A stretch of 22,905 nucleotides of DNA, from NCBI RefSeq assembly GCF_937919355.1, contig NZ_CALFSA010000101.1, positions 1 to 22,905 of the forward strand, read 5' to 3'. A program made the translations under genes and the position numbers. A model generated the notes under the pieces. That model saw only the letters and a program-made list of their open reading frames with translations. It was not told the DNA's origin and searched no databases. Positions within the stretch are counted from its first letter, which is position 1. Each line of letters begins with the position of its first letter. This stretch comes from an uncultured Methanofollis sp. (GTDB lineage: Archaea; Halobacteriota; Methanomicrobia; Methanomicrobiales; Methanofollaceae). Below are positions 6,156 through 13,722 of this stretch, in pieces.

Positions 6156-7101
6156 TAGCTTCCATTTTTTCCAGGACTTCCTGCGTGATCCCCCGGATCT
6201 TCTCGACCGAGGCGCGGAACGCGGTGAGTTCGTTCTCCTCGATCCTGATCGCCACAGGAAAGACACCCTCCCGGTTGACCCGTGCAGGGACGCCGATGCA
6301 GGTGTTCCCGACATTGTGGACCTCGCTCTTGATGTAACTGGAGACCGTCAGTATCCTGTTCTCGTTTGCCATGATCGTCTGGACCAGGGTTGCGATGGCG
6401 TCGCCGGGCCCGTAAATTGTTGCCCCGCTGTTCTTGATGATGAAACTGCCGCTGCTTTTGACCCTCTCCACCATCTCATCCATCGGGAGACTGGAAAATG
6501 CCGGCAGGTTCGATATCCTGATACCGCCGATCGTCGTCGCCGACCAGAGCGGGACCATGCTCTCCCCGTGCTCGCCGATGATGCGGGTGTGGACCTCGCT
6601 CACGTGGACGTGGAAGTAGTCTGCGATCAACGCCTTCAGCCGCATCGAGTCCAGGTGCGTACCCAGGCCGAAGACCTGTCTCGGGTCCATCCCGGAGTAC
6701 CGGAGAAAGACCGCCGTCATCACGTCGACCGGGTTCGTGATCATGAGGACGATCGCTTCAGGTGCGCGTCTGCCGACCTCTTCGGCAATCGGAGCGATGA
6801 TCTGGGCGTTCCCAAAGGCGAGGTCGATACGGTCCTGTCCTTCCTGGCGCGGCACCCCTGCCGTGACCACGACAACGTCGGAGTCGGCATAGTCCTCAGG
6901 GCGTGTGCTCCAGGTAATGGCTGTCCCGATCCCCCGTGCGGCACACGAGTCTGTGAGGTCATGACAGAGGCCCGCGAGAGATTGTTCCCTGCCAGGCCGT
7001 CCCATGAGGAGCACCTCATCGACGTGAGGGATACCTGAAATGGAATGAGAAGCAAAAGAGCCAAGCCTTCCCGTGGCTCCGACAACAGTGACTTTTGACA
7101 T
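6139..7101 (-). CDS. mdh: Malate dehydrogenase (LDH/MDH superfamily)
   Basis: This 320-residue enzyme oxidises malate to oxaloacetate or runs the reverse reaction in carbon assimilation. GATGRLGS (8-15) is the dinucleotide loop. The end of the second strand reads LMGR rather than an acidic residue, as in the Methanocaldococcus enzyme, so NADPH may be used besides NADH. PRQEGQDR holds R85 (malate-type specificity) and R91, ITNPVD (121-126) follows, and D151, R154 and H178 (IIGEHGE) form the catalytic set. In methanogens this family can also overlap with 2-oxoacid reductases such as sulfolactate dehydrogenase, so the substrate is not absolutely fixed. The gene converges on aEF-1beta with a 17-nt overlap and starts 15 nt beyond the 3' end of the SRP RNA, in the same direction. 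Confidence 0.93.
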   Translation of the reverse strand: MSKVTVVGATGRLGSFASHSISGIPHVDEVLLMGRPGREQSLAGLCHDLTDSCAARGIGTAITWSTRPEDYADSDVVVVTAGVPRQEGQDRIDLAFGNAQIIAPIAEEVGRRAPEAIVLMITNPVDVMTAVFLRYSGMDPRQVFGLGTHLDSMRLKALIADYFHVHVSEVHTRIIGEHGESMVPLWSATTIGGIRISNLPAFSSLPMDEMVERVKSSGSFIIKNSGATIYGPGDAIATLVQTIMANENRILTVSSYIKSEVHNVGNTCIGVPARVNREGVFPVAIRIEENELTAFRASVEKIRGITQEVLEKMEAIRSSD

Positions 7102-7116
7102 GGGGATCAGTCAATT

Positions 7117-7424
7117 AGGGACGGGTCCTCGGTCGACAATGCGTGCCTGCTCTTGTCCCGGCACTCCTTCTCCACCCCGCACCCCCATGGGCGCCGTACG
7201 TCCACGGTAAGTCTGCTCCCTTCCGGGCCTGAACCGGTCTCCGCGGTACGAGGTCTTTGCCCCCTACAGGGCATCGATCCCTCTCCGTCGACCTCATGGG
7301 ACAAGGCTTCTCAGTCGGAACACACAGGGCGCCAGCAGATCGCCAGAGCCTTCCTCGGACTTCGCCCTCCGCGTACCGGCGATTTCGGATCACAGGTGAC
7401 GCCGAGCCACCCGGGCTAGTCCCC
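7117..7424 (-). ncRNA. ffs: Signal recognition particle (7S) RNA
   Basis: The minus strand carries the universal helix-8 signature near 7205-7240: GTTCAGGCCCGGAAGGGAGC, with its GGAA tetraloop, followed by AGAC, the SRP54-binding asymmetric loop. The RNA ends pair: GGGGAC at the 5' end (7419-7424) with GTCCC at the 3' end (7118-7122), making the archaeal helix 1. The length of about 308 nt fits archaeal 7S RNAs. The RNA scaffolds SRP19 and SRP54 and directs nascent membrane and secreted proteins to the Sec translocon. Ends are estimated from pairing and from the TATA box, to within a few nt. Open frames across this stretch are not coding. Confidence 0.95.
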
Positions 7425-7438
7425 ATATGTACTATGAC

Positions 7439-8455
7439 TCACGGGATAAATGCCTTCCCTCCACCGGCACCACGCCAGGCGGCGAGTGCACGGGTGCAGG
7501 CGTCCCGGTCTTCCTTTCCAAAGATATCAAGGGCCGCAAGGGACCTTTCCGGCTTTTCGAGCAGGGGTGGGAGACGGGCGAGGTCGCCGTGGTAGACGAG
7601 GAGGTGCTGGTCCCCCCATGCCTCGGCGACGAGGACGGGGTCGTCTCTCACCTCCGGGATCATCTCTCTCTCAGCGTGGACGGCGATATCGTCGACGAGG
7701 AAGGCGTCCCTGTTCGCCCTGATATTGGCCGCGGTCCAGAAGGCGGCAGGGCCGTGGGCATCGCAGAAGACCACCTCCGGCACCCCGGCAAGGGCGGCGG
7801 CAAGCCCGAGCGTCCCGGCGCCGGAGCAGGCGTCGACGAAGGTATGGGGGGCGTGCCTGCCGATCTCCCTCTCGACCGCGGCGATCTTCAGGTTGACAGG
7901 GCGGGGGAACTCGATGTGCGTCTGCGAGAGTTCCTTGTAAACGACGACCTCCCCGATGGACGTGGAGAAGAGGTTTGCCTGGACGTCGCAGCCCGCGAGG
8001 AGTTCGTGGGCGGCATGTCCGCCGGCGGTGAGGCCCGGTACCGCCTGCCCTGTCCTGACCACGCCCCGCACCTCGGGCACCTCGCGGACGATCCTCTCCG
8101 CCGCCCTCCGGTCGGGGTGAGGGGAGAGGAGGACGAGAGACCTGGCCGGGAGGAAGGGCGGGGTGGCAAGGGCGAAGCCGGGGTGGACGACCGGCATCCC
8201 GGCGGCCCTGAGGGGTTCGGTACCAGCGATCGTCCCCTCCTCCCTGAGGACCCGGTAGATCGAGGCGAAGACCTCGTCGATAAAACGCCGGCCACATGTA
8301 CAGGCGGCGGCGGGTTCATAGTCCCGCGGCAGGGGCGCCCCCTTGTCGAGGGGGACGGCCTCGCACTCATTGCAGGGGGAAAAAACCACGGGCACGGTCC
8401 CGACGACCTCCGCCGCGTCCCTGACGCACTCCCCTCCGCAGACCGGACACTGCAT
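7439..8455 (-). CDS. Zinc-ribbon SAM-dependent methyltransferase, target unknown
   Basis: The 338-residue protein starts with cysteine pairs (MQCPVCGGEC, CNECEA and CTCG, residues 1-55) that could bind one or two zinc ions. A middle region without obvious relatives follows. Near 212 comes a class I methyltransferase nucleotide loop (FVDACSGAGTLGLAAALAG), then an acidic strand end (VVFCDAH). No NPPY/DPPY motif is seen, so a base N6-methylase is unlikely. Cys-rich N-termini suggest RNA or protein substrates. ATG 8455 is preceded 26 nt upstream by a TATA box (8478-8487) and has no Shine-Dalgarno sequence, so the mRNA is probably leaderless. The gene lies directly upstream of the SRP RNA and reads the same way; its 3' end contains the SRP RNA promoter. 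I do not recognise the exact family. Confidence 0.75.
   Translation of the reverse strand: MQCPVCGGECVRDAAEVVGTVPVVFSPCNECEAVPLDKGAPLPRDYEPAAACTCGRRFIDEVFASIYRVLREEGTIAGTEPLRAAGMPVVHPGFALATPPFLPARSLVLLSPHPDRRAAERIVREVPEVRGVVRTGQAVPGLTAGGHAAHELLAGCDVQANLFSTSIGEVVVYKELSQTHIEFPRPVNLKIAAVEREIGRHAPHTFVDACSGAGTLGLAAALAGVPEVVFCDAHGPAAFWTAANIRANRDAFLVDDIAVHAEREMIPEVRDDPVLVAEAWGDQHLLVYHGDLARLPPLLEKPERSLAALDIFGKEDRDACTRALAAWRGAGGGKAFIP
7445..7452 (-). promoter_or_regulatory. TATA box of the SRP RNA gene, inside the methyltransferase gene
   Basis: The minus strand reads CATTTATC here, centred about 25 nt upstream of the predicted RNA 5' end (7423-7424). The box lies within the last codons of the methyltransferase gene, which ends at 7439. 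Confidence 0.55.
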
Positions 8456-8477
8456 GGACGCACGTGGGGTGCGGCGA

Positions 8478-8487
8478 CATATAGTCT
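8478..8487 (-). promoter_or_regulatory. TATA box of the methyltransferase gene
   Basis: The minus strand reads ACTATATGTC, centred about 27 nt before ATG 8455. The start codon would sit at or next to the first nucleotide of the mRNA. Confidence 0.5.
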
Positions 8488-8505
8488 TACCCGCCCTGCC
8501 CGGAG

Positions 8506-8517
8506 AAAATATATAGT
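8506..8517 (+). promoter_or_regulatory. TATA box of the small lipoprotein gene
   Basis: AAAATATATAGT is a good archaeal TATA element. Transcription would begin near 8537, or a few nt earlier if the 8528-8554 hairpin is to be fully transcribed. The divergent methyltransferase uses a separate TATA box 30 nt away. Confidence 0.45.
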
Positions 8518-8527
8518 GTGGGTGTCA

Positions 8528-8554
8528 TTCTCCCTCCTCTCTCCAGAGGGAGGA
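8528..8554 (+). promoter_or_regulatory. Inverted repeat that could hide a ribosome binding site
   Basis: CTCCCTC (8530-8536) pairs perfectly with GAGGGAG (8546-8552) across a 9-nt loop; a G-U and an A-U pair extend the stem. The 3' arm contains the Shine-Dalgarno sequence GGGAGGA (8548-8554) of the lipoprotein gene starting at 8562. If transcribed whole, the hairpin would block ribosome access. Confidence 0.35.
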
Positions 8555-8561
8555 ACACCAG

Positions 8562-8807
8562 ATGTTGTCACGTTATGTCATTCTTGCCATACTGCTCGTG
8601 CTGGTGGCGGTGATCGTTGCCGGGTGCAGCCCCTCGGGGCAGCCTTGCCTGACAGGTACACCGTCTCCGGCAGACCTCAACGCCACCGTCAATGCCACCC
8701 CTGAGGCCTCTCACGGTGCCGATATCCCCGGTGCGATCGCCCACACGCAGGTCTATGTATTCTTCAAGGACATCGCCCTCAGGGCCGGGATCGGCCAGGT
8801 GCCCTGA
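8562..8807 (+). CDS. Small lipoprotein of unknown function
   Basis: An 81-residue protein has a basic start, a hydrophobic helix (6-20) and the lipobox-like VAGC, with C22 as the probable lipidation site. The mature part is short, rich in Pro, Thr, Asn and Ala (N-x-T sites at about 47 and 51 could be glycosylated), and ends with a small amphipathic segment. No domain is recognised. Shine-Dalgarno GGGAGGA lies 7 nt before ATG 8562 and may be masked by a hairpin. It ends 9 nt before the stop of the convergent DUF1269-like gene. Confidence 0.7.
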   Translation: MLSRYVILAILLVLVAVIVAGCSPSGQPCLTGTPSPADLNATVNATPEASHGADIPGAIAHTQVYVFFKDIALRAGIGQVP

Positions 8808-8815
8808 CAGAAGGG

Positions 8816-9376
8816 TCACTGTGCCGGAACAGCGATCTTTTTCTTCTCCTCTTTATCTGCCGCCTCCACCGCCGCGGCGAGGTCTGCCCCGGCGAGCAGC
8901 AGGGCTTCGGGCGTCACCATTCCCTGCGCGAGCACGAAGCCGCCGGCATCGCGCAGCGCCTCCTTGAGCCCGATCGCCCAGGTGTGCTCGATCAGCATCA
9001 CGGCTGCGGCGCTGTTTGCCGGGATGGCGTCGCCGATCTTCGCCAGGTCGTCCTTGGCGATGCCGAAGTCGTACTCCGCCACCCGCTCCGCGCCCGCCTC
9101 CGCGCCAGCATACATCCCCTCTTTCCCGGCCGCCCCGTACCCGATGAGGGCTCCGACAACAGCGCCGAAACGCAGCCTCTCCTCTTCGGTGAGATCAGTC
9201 GCCTGAAAATCGGTGACTTTCCCGCTGGCATCTTTCCAGACAAAGAGCAGGTCTATCAGCCTCATCGTACCCTTTTCGCGCAGGGACCTCAGTTCCTTGA
9301 GGACCTTCCCATGAAACTCCGGCTCTTCAAAACCGATCACGACCATCTGCATCGGTCCGTACATTACTTTTGCCAT
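8816..9376 (-). CDS. DUF1269/DUF6325-like protein
   Basis: The 186-residue protein begins MAKVMYGPMQMVVIGF and has an N-terminal alpha/beta half resembling a ferredoxin-like sensor (LKELRSLREKG..RLIDLLFVWKD). A glycine/alanine-rich helical hairpin (RFGAVVGALIGYGAAGKEG) follows, then a segment VMLIEHTWAIGLKEALRDAG and a charged tail ending EEKKKIAVPAQ. The paralogue at 14302-14826 has the same order and a matching VAVPAM tail. The function of the family is unknown; members are often found near transport or stress genes. The frame opens further upstream (9427), but GGAGGAAGAG directly before ATG 9376 decides the start. A TATA box at 9435-9446 predicts a start near 9414. Confidence 0.75.
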   Translation of the reverse strand: MAKVMYGPMQMVVIGFEEPEFHGKVLKELRSLREKGTMRLIDLLFVWKDASGKVTDFQATDLTEEERLRFGAVVGALIGYGAAGKEGMYAGAEAGAERVAEYDFGIAKDDLAKIGDAIPANSAAAVMLIEHTWAIGLKEALRDAGGFVLAQGMVTPEALLLAGADLAAAVEAADKEEKKKIAVPAQ

Positions 9377-9434
9377 CTCTTCCTCCATCGTTCCTTCCCT
9401 GTGCCGGGAAGGGGCGACCTGTGTCATGACCGCA

Positions 9435-9446
9435 CAATATAAAAAT
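9435..9446 (-). promoter_or_regulatory. TATA box of the DUF1269-like gene
   Basis: The minus strand reads ATTTTTATATTG, about 65 nt before ATG 9376, giving a leader of about 38 nt that contains the GGAGG ribosome binding site. Confidence 0.45.
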
Positions 9447-9499
9447 GTGGTGATTGTTGTGGAACGGTCTCCTTACCGGATTTAACGGCTCATCCGGTC

Positions 9500-9922
9500 T
9501 CAGGGTGTGCACTTCAATTCGGCAAAGAGGTTCTGCCACGCCTGCCTGAAGGCGACGCGCTGCTCCGTGACCGATGATAGGCCCTCCCCCAGGGTGGCAC
9601 TTTCCGGGATGCTCCTGACCGAGTTTTCCAGGTTGGTGTACGCCGTCTCAAGTTCAGTCACCCGTGCCGATTTCAGGTCTTTTGCCGATGTCCTGACACT
9701 CTCCATCGCTTTTTTGACCTCGTCCTGGGCCGTTCGCAGGTCCCCGACGGTCGAGTCCCTGTTGATCGCCTCGACTTTCTTTAACGCCTGGTCCAGGTCT
9801 GCCATACTCTGGCAGAGCTGTGCCTCTGCCTGCTGGCTTGTGGGCTGCTGGGTGCACCCCGCGATGGCGACGACCGCCAGAATGGCGACGCCGATACAAA
9901 TTCCGATTGTCTCTTTTTTCAT
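9500..9922 (-). CDS. Alpha-helical lipoprotein of unknown function
   Basis: The 140-residue protein starts MKKETIGICIGVAILAVVAIAGC: a signal helix and lipobox with C23 as the likely lipidation site. The mature part is a pair of long amphipathic helices (about 33-135) with heptad-like spacing (MADLDQALKKVEAI, LETAYTNLENSVRSI), so a coiled coil or helical hairpin on the cell surface is likely. The two remaining cysteines (C37 and C138) sit at the two ends of the helical region and could form a disulfide. No enzyme motif is seen. Start ATG 9922 was chosen over an upstream in-frame ATG because GGAGGGAGAGG precedes it and the signal sequence begins there. TATA-like tracts lie at 9975-10005. Confidence 0.8.
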   Translation of the reverse strand: MKKETIGICIGVAILAVVAIAGCTQQPTSQQAEAQLCQSMADLDQALKKVEAINRDSTVGDLRTAQDEVKKAMESVRTSAKDLKSARVTELETAYTNLENSVRSIPESATLGEGLSSVTEQRVAFRQAWQNLFAELKCTP

Positions 9923-10183
9923 CCTCTCCCTCCGGACCGGGTTTCTGGTGAGTGTACCCGCCCGGTCTCCTGCCACGGATATATGGCGGCAGATATATAT
10001 ATTTTGGGCCATGCCCGGCCCCTCACCCGGTCTGGACGCCCGGCACTCCCCCCACCCCCCCGGATCTCTCCTGAAAACCCGGAGATATCTCCAGACAGCC
10101 CCACAGAGTTACAGGTATATAGTGGGAGGATATTCTCCGGGTACCGCCCGGCATGTCCGGGCAGTCTGGAGATGATTGTTGTC

Positions 10184-10576
10184 ATGGCACGAAACCGACC
10201 ATTTGGTATTACGGTCCTTGCATTTCTGGCCATTCTTGCGGCGATCCAGGCCGTGGTCTATACCCTGCAGATGCTGCACCTCCTCCCCGTCACCCTGGGG
10301 CCGGTGCGTTTCTTCACCTTCGACCTTCTCGGGGCAATCCTCTGGGGCATGCTTGCGCTCATCTATCTCTGGGTCTTCCGGATGCTCTGGAACCTCGACC
10401 CGCAGGGATGGGTCTTTGTCGTCCTCCTCTCTATCCTGAACCTCATCATGGCGGTCCTCTCCGTCTTTGGTGCGTCCACCTGGGAGGCGATGGCGCCTGC
10501 ACTCCTGATCAACGGCGTCATTCTCATCTACTGCCTGGTACCCGGCACGAAAGAGGCGTTCGGAGTACCCGGATAG
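10184..10576 (+). CDS. Four-helix membrane protein of unknown function
   Basis: The 130-residue protein carries four hydrophobic helices (about 9-28, 44-66, 75-96 and 102-120) with very few charged residues between them; the N-terminus MARNRPFG is basic and probably cytoplasmic. It resembles small uncharacterised integral membrane proteins of methanogens and has no active-site motif. ATG 10184 is preferred to ATG 10172 because GGAGATGATT (10168-10177), close to the full anti-Shine-Dalgarno match, lies 6 nt before it. A TATA-like GGTATATAG at about 10113-10121 belongs to this gene. It faces the lipoprotein gene across a 260-nt divergent intergenic region that otherwise shows only TATA-like tracts. 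Confidence 0.75.
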   Translation: MARNRPFGITVLAFLAILAAIQAVVYTLQMLHLLPVTLGPVRFFTFDLLGAILWGMLALIYLWVFRMLWNLDPQGWVFVVLLSILNLIMAVLSVFGASTWEAMAPALLINGVILIYCLVPGTKEAFGVPG

Positions 10577-10578
10577 GG

Positions 10579-10585
10579 AAAAAAA
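10579..10585 (-). terminator. Oligo-T terminator of the arylsulfatase gene
   Basis: Seven A on the plus strand give T7 on the minus strand, 19 nt past the sulfatase stop codon, between two convergent genes. Confidence 0.45.
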
Positions 10586-10604
10586 GGGGTGGTCTCTCTC
10601 CGGC

Positions 10605-12962
10605 TTACTGCCGGGCGAGGGCCATCCTGATCTCGGCCTCGTGGTCCTCGATCCTCTCCCCGCTGACATCGACGGCCACCCGGTGGATCGTGCCGGTGAA
10701 CACAAATGGTGGCCTGTACAGGCCTGTGACCGACGAACCCTGGCTCCGTCCGCAGGAAAGCCCCCCGCCAAGACCGATGACAAGGGGGATGGTCACGGGC
10801 ACCTCCATCTCACCCACCGGCCTCTCATTGAAGTACAGCCGTCCGGTGCCAGGCGCACCCTTTCCATTCCTGATGTCGGGCTCGCCGGTCTTCTCGAACT
10901 GGTAACTGAGGACCACCCGGCCCTCCGGCACCGTCTCCGTGGAGACGAGGTGGAACTCCCTGATGCCCACATAGTTGTGGACATAGTGGAGCCTTTTGTC
11001 CTTCACGAAGAGGGCATACCCCCCTGTGTTGCCGCCGTGGGTGAGCAGGACCCCCTCGGCCCCTCCCTCCGGGATATCAACCAACGCCGCGATGACGTGC
11101 GAACGGTTGAGTACCTTCACGGCCGGGTTCTCGGGCACTCCTTGCGTCCCCGGGAAGTAGTTATAGCGCGCCCTGTCCCGCCCGACCTCCGGGCGAGGCT
11201 CGGTCAGGCGCTGGATCCCGCGGCCGTCGATGGGCAGCACATGGTACCTGCCCGCCTCCGCGTACCAGAGGGTGATCAGTTCCTGCAGGACCCCGGGGTA
11301 CTCCTGTGCGACATTGTGCGCCTCGGCGCAGTCGGTCTCCACATGGTACAGTTCCCAGCCCTTTGCATCGAGTTCCCTGAGTTTTTCCGCGGTGATGGGC
11401 TGGCCAAAAGGCCCGCCCTCGGCGAAGGACGGGCCTGGCCAGGGACAGACCGCCTTCCAGCCATTGTGGTAGAGGGAACGGTGTCCGAACATCTCGTAGT
11501 ACTGCGTTGCGTGCCCTGACGGTGCCCCGGCGTCGTCAAGGCTCCCGGCAAAACTCACGCCCTCAATGGGCGACTGCGTCACGCCCCTGATCTCCGCGGG
11601 GGGCCTGATACCCAGCACCTCCAGCACTGTGGGCACGATATCGATGGCATGGGCGTACTGCGCCCTGATCTCCCCCTTCGCCCTGATACCGCCTGGCCAG
11701 TGGACGATGAGCGGGTCGCTGATGCCGCCCCTGTACGTCTCCCTCTTCCAGCGCCTGAAGGGCGTGTCGCCGGCCCAGGTCCAGCCCCAGGCATAGTGGT
11801 TGAAGTACATCGGCCCGCCCAGGTCGTCGAGGGCCGCCAGGTTGTCCTCCAGGGACTCGGGCACATAATTGAAGAACCTGTTCTCGTTGACCGACCCCGT
11901 GGGGCCGCCCTCGGCGCTGGCACCATTGTCTGAGATGACCATGACCAGGGTATTTTCCCGTTCGCCGATCGATTCCAGGTAATCGAGGACGCGCCCGATG
12001 TGATAATCGGTCTGCTCCAGGAAACCCGCGAAGACCTCCATCATCCTGGCGTACAGGCGCCTCTCCTTCTCCGGGAGTGCGTCCCACCGCGGCACGTCAG
12101 GGTCGTGCGGCGGGAGGTCTGTGCTCCGCGGGACGATGCCGAGTTCCTTCTGGCGGGCAAAGACCCTCTGCCGGTAAACCTCCCAGCCATCGTCGAAGGC
12201 ACCCCTGTAGCGGTCGGCCCACTCCTTCGGCACGTGGTGCGGGGCGTGCATCGCGCCCGTGCAGTAATACAGGAAGAAGGGCCTGTCGGGGGCGACCTGC
12301 TTCACGTCGGCGACGAATCCGATCGCCCTGTCCGCGAGGTCCTCGTTGAGGGTATAGCCCTCCTCAGGCGTCCGCGGCGGGTCGACCGTGTGGTTGTCGT
12401 GGACGAGGTCAGGATAGTACTGGTGGGTGTCGCCGCTGAGAAATCCGTAAAACCGCTCAAAACCGCGGCCCAGGGGCCAGCGGTCGTACGGCCCGGCCGC
12501 ACTGATCTGCTCGGCCGGTGTCAGGTGCCACTTGCCGACCGCGAAGGTGCTGTAGCCGTGCTGGAGCAGTATCTCTGAAAGGAATCCGTTTTCAAAGGGG
12601 ATGCTCCCATAATAGCCCGGGTACCCGGTTGATATCTCGGTGATCCCGGCCATGTTGTTGGAGTGATGGTTGCGCCCTGTCAGGATGCAGGACCGTGTCG
12701 GCGAACAGAGCGCCGTCGTGTGCATGTTGGTGTAACGCAGGCCGCCTTCGGCAAGACGGTCCAGGTTGGGTGTTTTGATGGGCGAACCATAACAACCCAG
12801 TTGTCCGAAACCGGTGTCGTCGAGCACGATGATCAGGACGTTCGGGGCTCCTTCTTTCGCCCGCACGGGTGCGGGCCAGGCTGGCGTCGACTCTTCAATC
12901 GTCCGGCCGATCTTTCCCGGGAACGCGGTCCCGGGCTGGTATTCGATCAGTTTCTTGTTCAT
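10605..12962 (-). CDS. Arylsulfatase (formylglycine-dependent, AtsA-like)
   Basis: The 785-residue enzyme hydrolyses sulfate esters using a formylglycine made from Cys86 in CSPTR (86-90, the C-x-P-x-R sulfatase signature). Other family features are LIIVLDD (43-49, calcium ligands D48 and D49), GKWHL, the FFLYYCTGAMHAPHH segment and VISDNGA (D/N metal ligands). About 200 residues beyond the core (GVLLTHGGNTGGYALFVKD ... LYRPPFVFTGTIHRV) make the beta-rich C-terminal part usual in 780-residue bacterial arylsulfatases. There is no signal peptide, so it is probably cytoplasmic, like its maturase encoded at 14938-16146. ATG 12962 is preferred to 12968, which sits against the ribosome binding site GGGAG. 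A TATA box lies at 13010-13017. The physiological substrate is unknown; sulfatases are sparse in methanogens, so gene transfer from bacteria is likely. Confidence 0.93.
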   Translation of the reverse strand: MNKKLIEYQPGTAFPGKIGRTIEESTPAWPAPVRAKEGAPNVLIIVLDDTGFGQLGCYGSPIKTPNLDRLAEGGLRYTNMHTTALCSPTRSCILTGRNHHSNNMAGITEISTGYPGYYGSIPFENGFLSEILLQHGYSTFAVGKWHLTPAEQISAAGPYDRWPLGRGFERFYGFLSGDTHQYYPDLVHDNHTVDPPRTPEEGYTLNEDLADRAIGFVADVKQVAPDRPFFLYYCTGAMHAPHHVPKEWADRYRGAFDDGWEVYRQRVFARQKELGIVPRSTDLPPHDPDVPRWDALPEKERRLYARMMEVFAGFLEQTDYHIGRVLDYLESIGERENTLVMVISDNGASAEGGPTGSVNENRFFNYVPESLEDNLAALDDLGGPMYFNHYAWGWTWAGDTPFRRWKRETYRGGISDPLIVHWPGGIRAKGEIRAQYAHAIDIVPTVLEVLGIRPPAEIRGVTQSPIEGVSFAGSLDDAGAPSGHATQYYEMFGHRSLYHNGWKAVCPWPGPSFAEGGPFGQPITAEKLRELDAKGWELYHVETDCAEAHNVAQEYPGVLQELITLWYAEAGRYHVLPIDGRGIQRLTEPRPEVGRDRARYNYFPGTQGVPENPAVKVLNRSHVIAALVDIPEGGAEGVLLTHGGNTGGYALFVKDKRLHYVHNYVGIREFHLVSTETVPEGRVVLSYQFEKTGEPDIRNGKGAPGTGRLYFNERPVGEMEVPVTIPLVIGLGGGLSCGRSQGSSVTGLYRPPFVFTGTIHRVAVDVSGERIEDHEAEIRMALARQ

Positions 12963-12968
12963 CTCCAT

Positions 12969-12981
12969 CTCCCTCAGGGAG
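12969..12981. promoter_or_regulatory. Odd palindrome over the sulfatase ribosome binding site
   Basis: CTCCCT and AGGGAG mirror each other around a single central base. On the minus strand the second arm carries the GGGAG Shine-Dalgarno motif of the arylsulfatase. It could fold as a short hairpin in the leader or be a protein-binding site; both are inference. Confidence 0.3.
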
Positions 12982-13009
12982 GGGGGGATACCCGGAGTGG
13001 GCGTACAGC

Positions 13010-13017
13010 ATATATAT
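13010..13017 (-). promoter_or_regulatory. TATA box of the arylsulfatase gene
   Basis: ATATATAT lies between the HdeD-like stop codon (13028) and the sulfatase start, and predicts a transcription start near 12988 with a leader of about 26 nt. The sulfatase is therefore not solely dependent on the upstream gene's promoter. Confidence 0.5.
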
Positions 13018-13027
13018 CCCCGCTCTC

Positions 13028-13579
13028 TCATCCTGCCGCCCGCAGGCGGAAGGAGAAGACCATGGCGCTCACCCCGCCGATGATCGCAAGGATGCCGAGG
13101 ATCAGCACCAGGGATGTGATGGTGAAATAGGGGTTTGCGAGCAGGACGATGCCGAGCACGATGCTGAGGACGCCGAGGATGGCCGGCGCCCACCCGCCGC
13201 CGGTCATGCCCCGCACAAGGGCCGCGGCCCCCATGATGACCCCCAGGATACCGATGAAGATTGTAAGGAACGAGGAGACGATGACCGTGCTGTACATCGG
13301 ATACGCCAGCACCACGACGCCGGCGATGATCCCGAGGACCGCGAAGATGATCGTCCATATCCCGTGCTCCCCGCCGAAGAACATACCGCCAAGAGCGATG
13401 ATCCCGCTGATCATCCAGTAGATCCCGAGGAAGGTGACCAGCACTATGAGAGTCTGCGCCGGCCATGCGAGCAGGACCAGCCCGAAGACGAGGGCGACGA
13501 TGCCCTGGAAGAGGACAAGCCACCAGGGAAAGTTTTCCTCTGCGACCACACCATCGGCACGGATCGTTTCACCGTTCAT
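13028..13579 (-). CDS. HdeD family (DUF308) membrane protein
   Basis: The 183-residue protein has six hydrophobic helices in three similar pairs, with recurring L-GI-xxxxG and V/A-Y/N-P segments (LLAWPAQ, VLAYPMY, LLANPYF), the internal repeat typical of HdeD/DUF308 proteins. The Escherichia coli founder helps acid resistance; the archaeal function is unknown. Before ATG 13579 lies AGGTG at good spacing, and a TATA-like GCATATAAC is centred near 13614. The arylsulfatase follows 65 nt downstream in the same direction, with its own TATA box, so read-through co-expression is possible but not required. Confidence 0.88.
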   Translation of the reverse strand: MNGETIRADGVVAEENFPWWLVLFQGIVALVFGLVLLAWPAQTLIVLVTFLGIYWMISGIIALGGMFFGGEHGIWTIIFAVLGIIAGVVVLAYPMYSTVIVSSFLTIFIGILGVIMGAAALVRGMTGGGWAPAILGVLSIVLGIVLLANPYFTITSLVLILGILAIIGGVSAMVFSFRLRAAG

Positions 13580-13722
13580 GATAACACCTGGGTGCAGGAA
13601 TCTCCTGTGCAGTTATATGCCTTTCGTACTCCCGTACCCCAACCTATATCCCCGGGCAGAGAGTCATGGGGAAACACCGGGGACCGTGAGGGTGTGCCCT
13701 CCTGTCCAGGGGGGATCGCACC

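Noticed and set aside
7107..7426. Several frames within the SRP RNA
   Set aside because: They coincide with conserved RNA structure, lack ribosome binding sites and have no protein-like pattern.
7427..8704. 425-codon plus-strand frame over the methyltransferase region
   Set aside because: Composition is Gly/Arg/Asp-rich without motifs, whereas the minus strand shows cysteine pairs and a methyltransferase loop.
12963..13523. N-terminal extension of the sulfatase frame to 972 residues
   Set aside because: The extra part is the HdeD-like gene read in the wrong frame and crosses the sulfatase promoter; ATG 12962 has a ribosome binding site.
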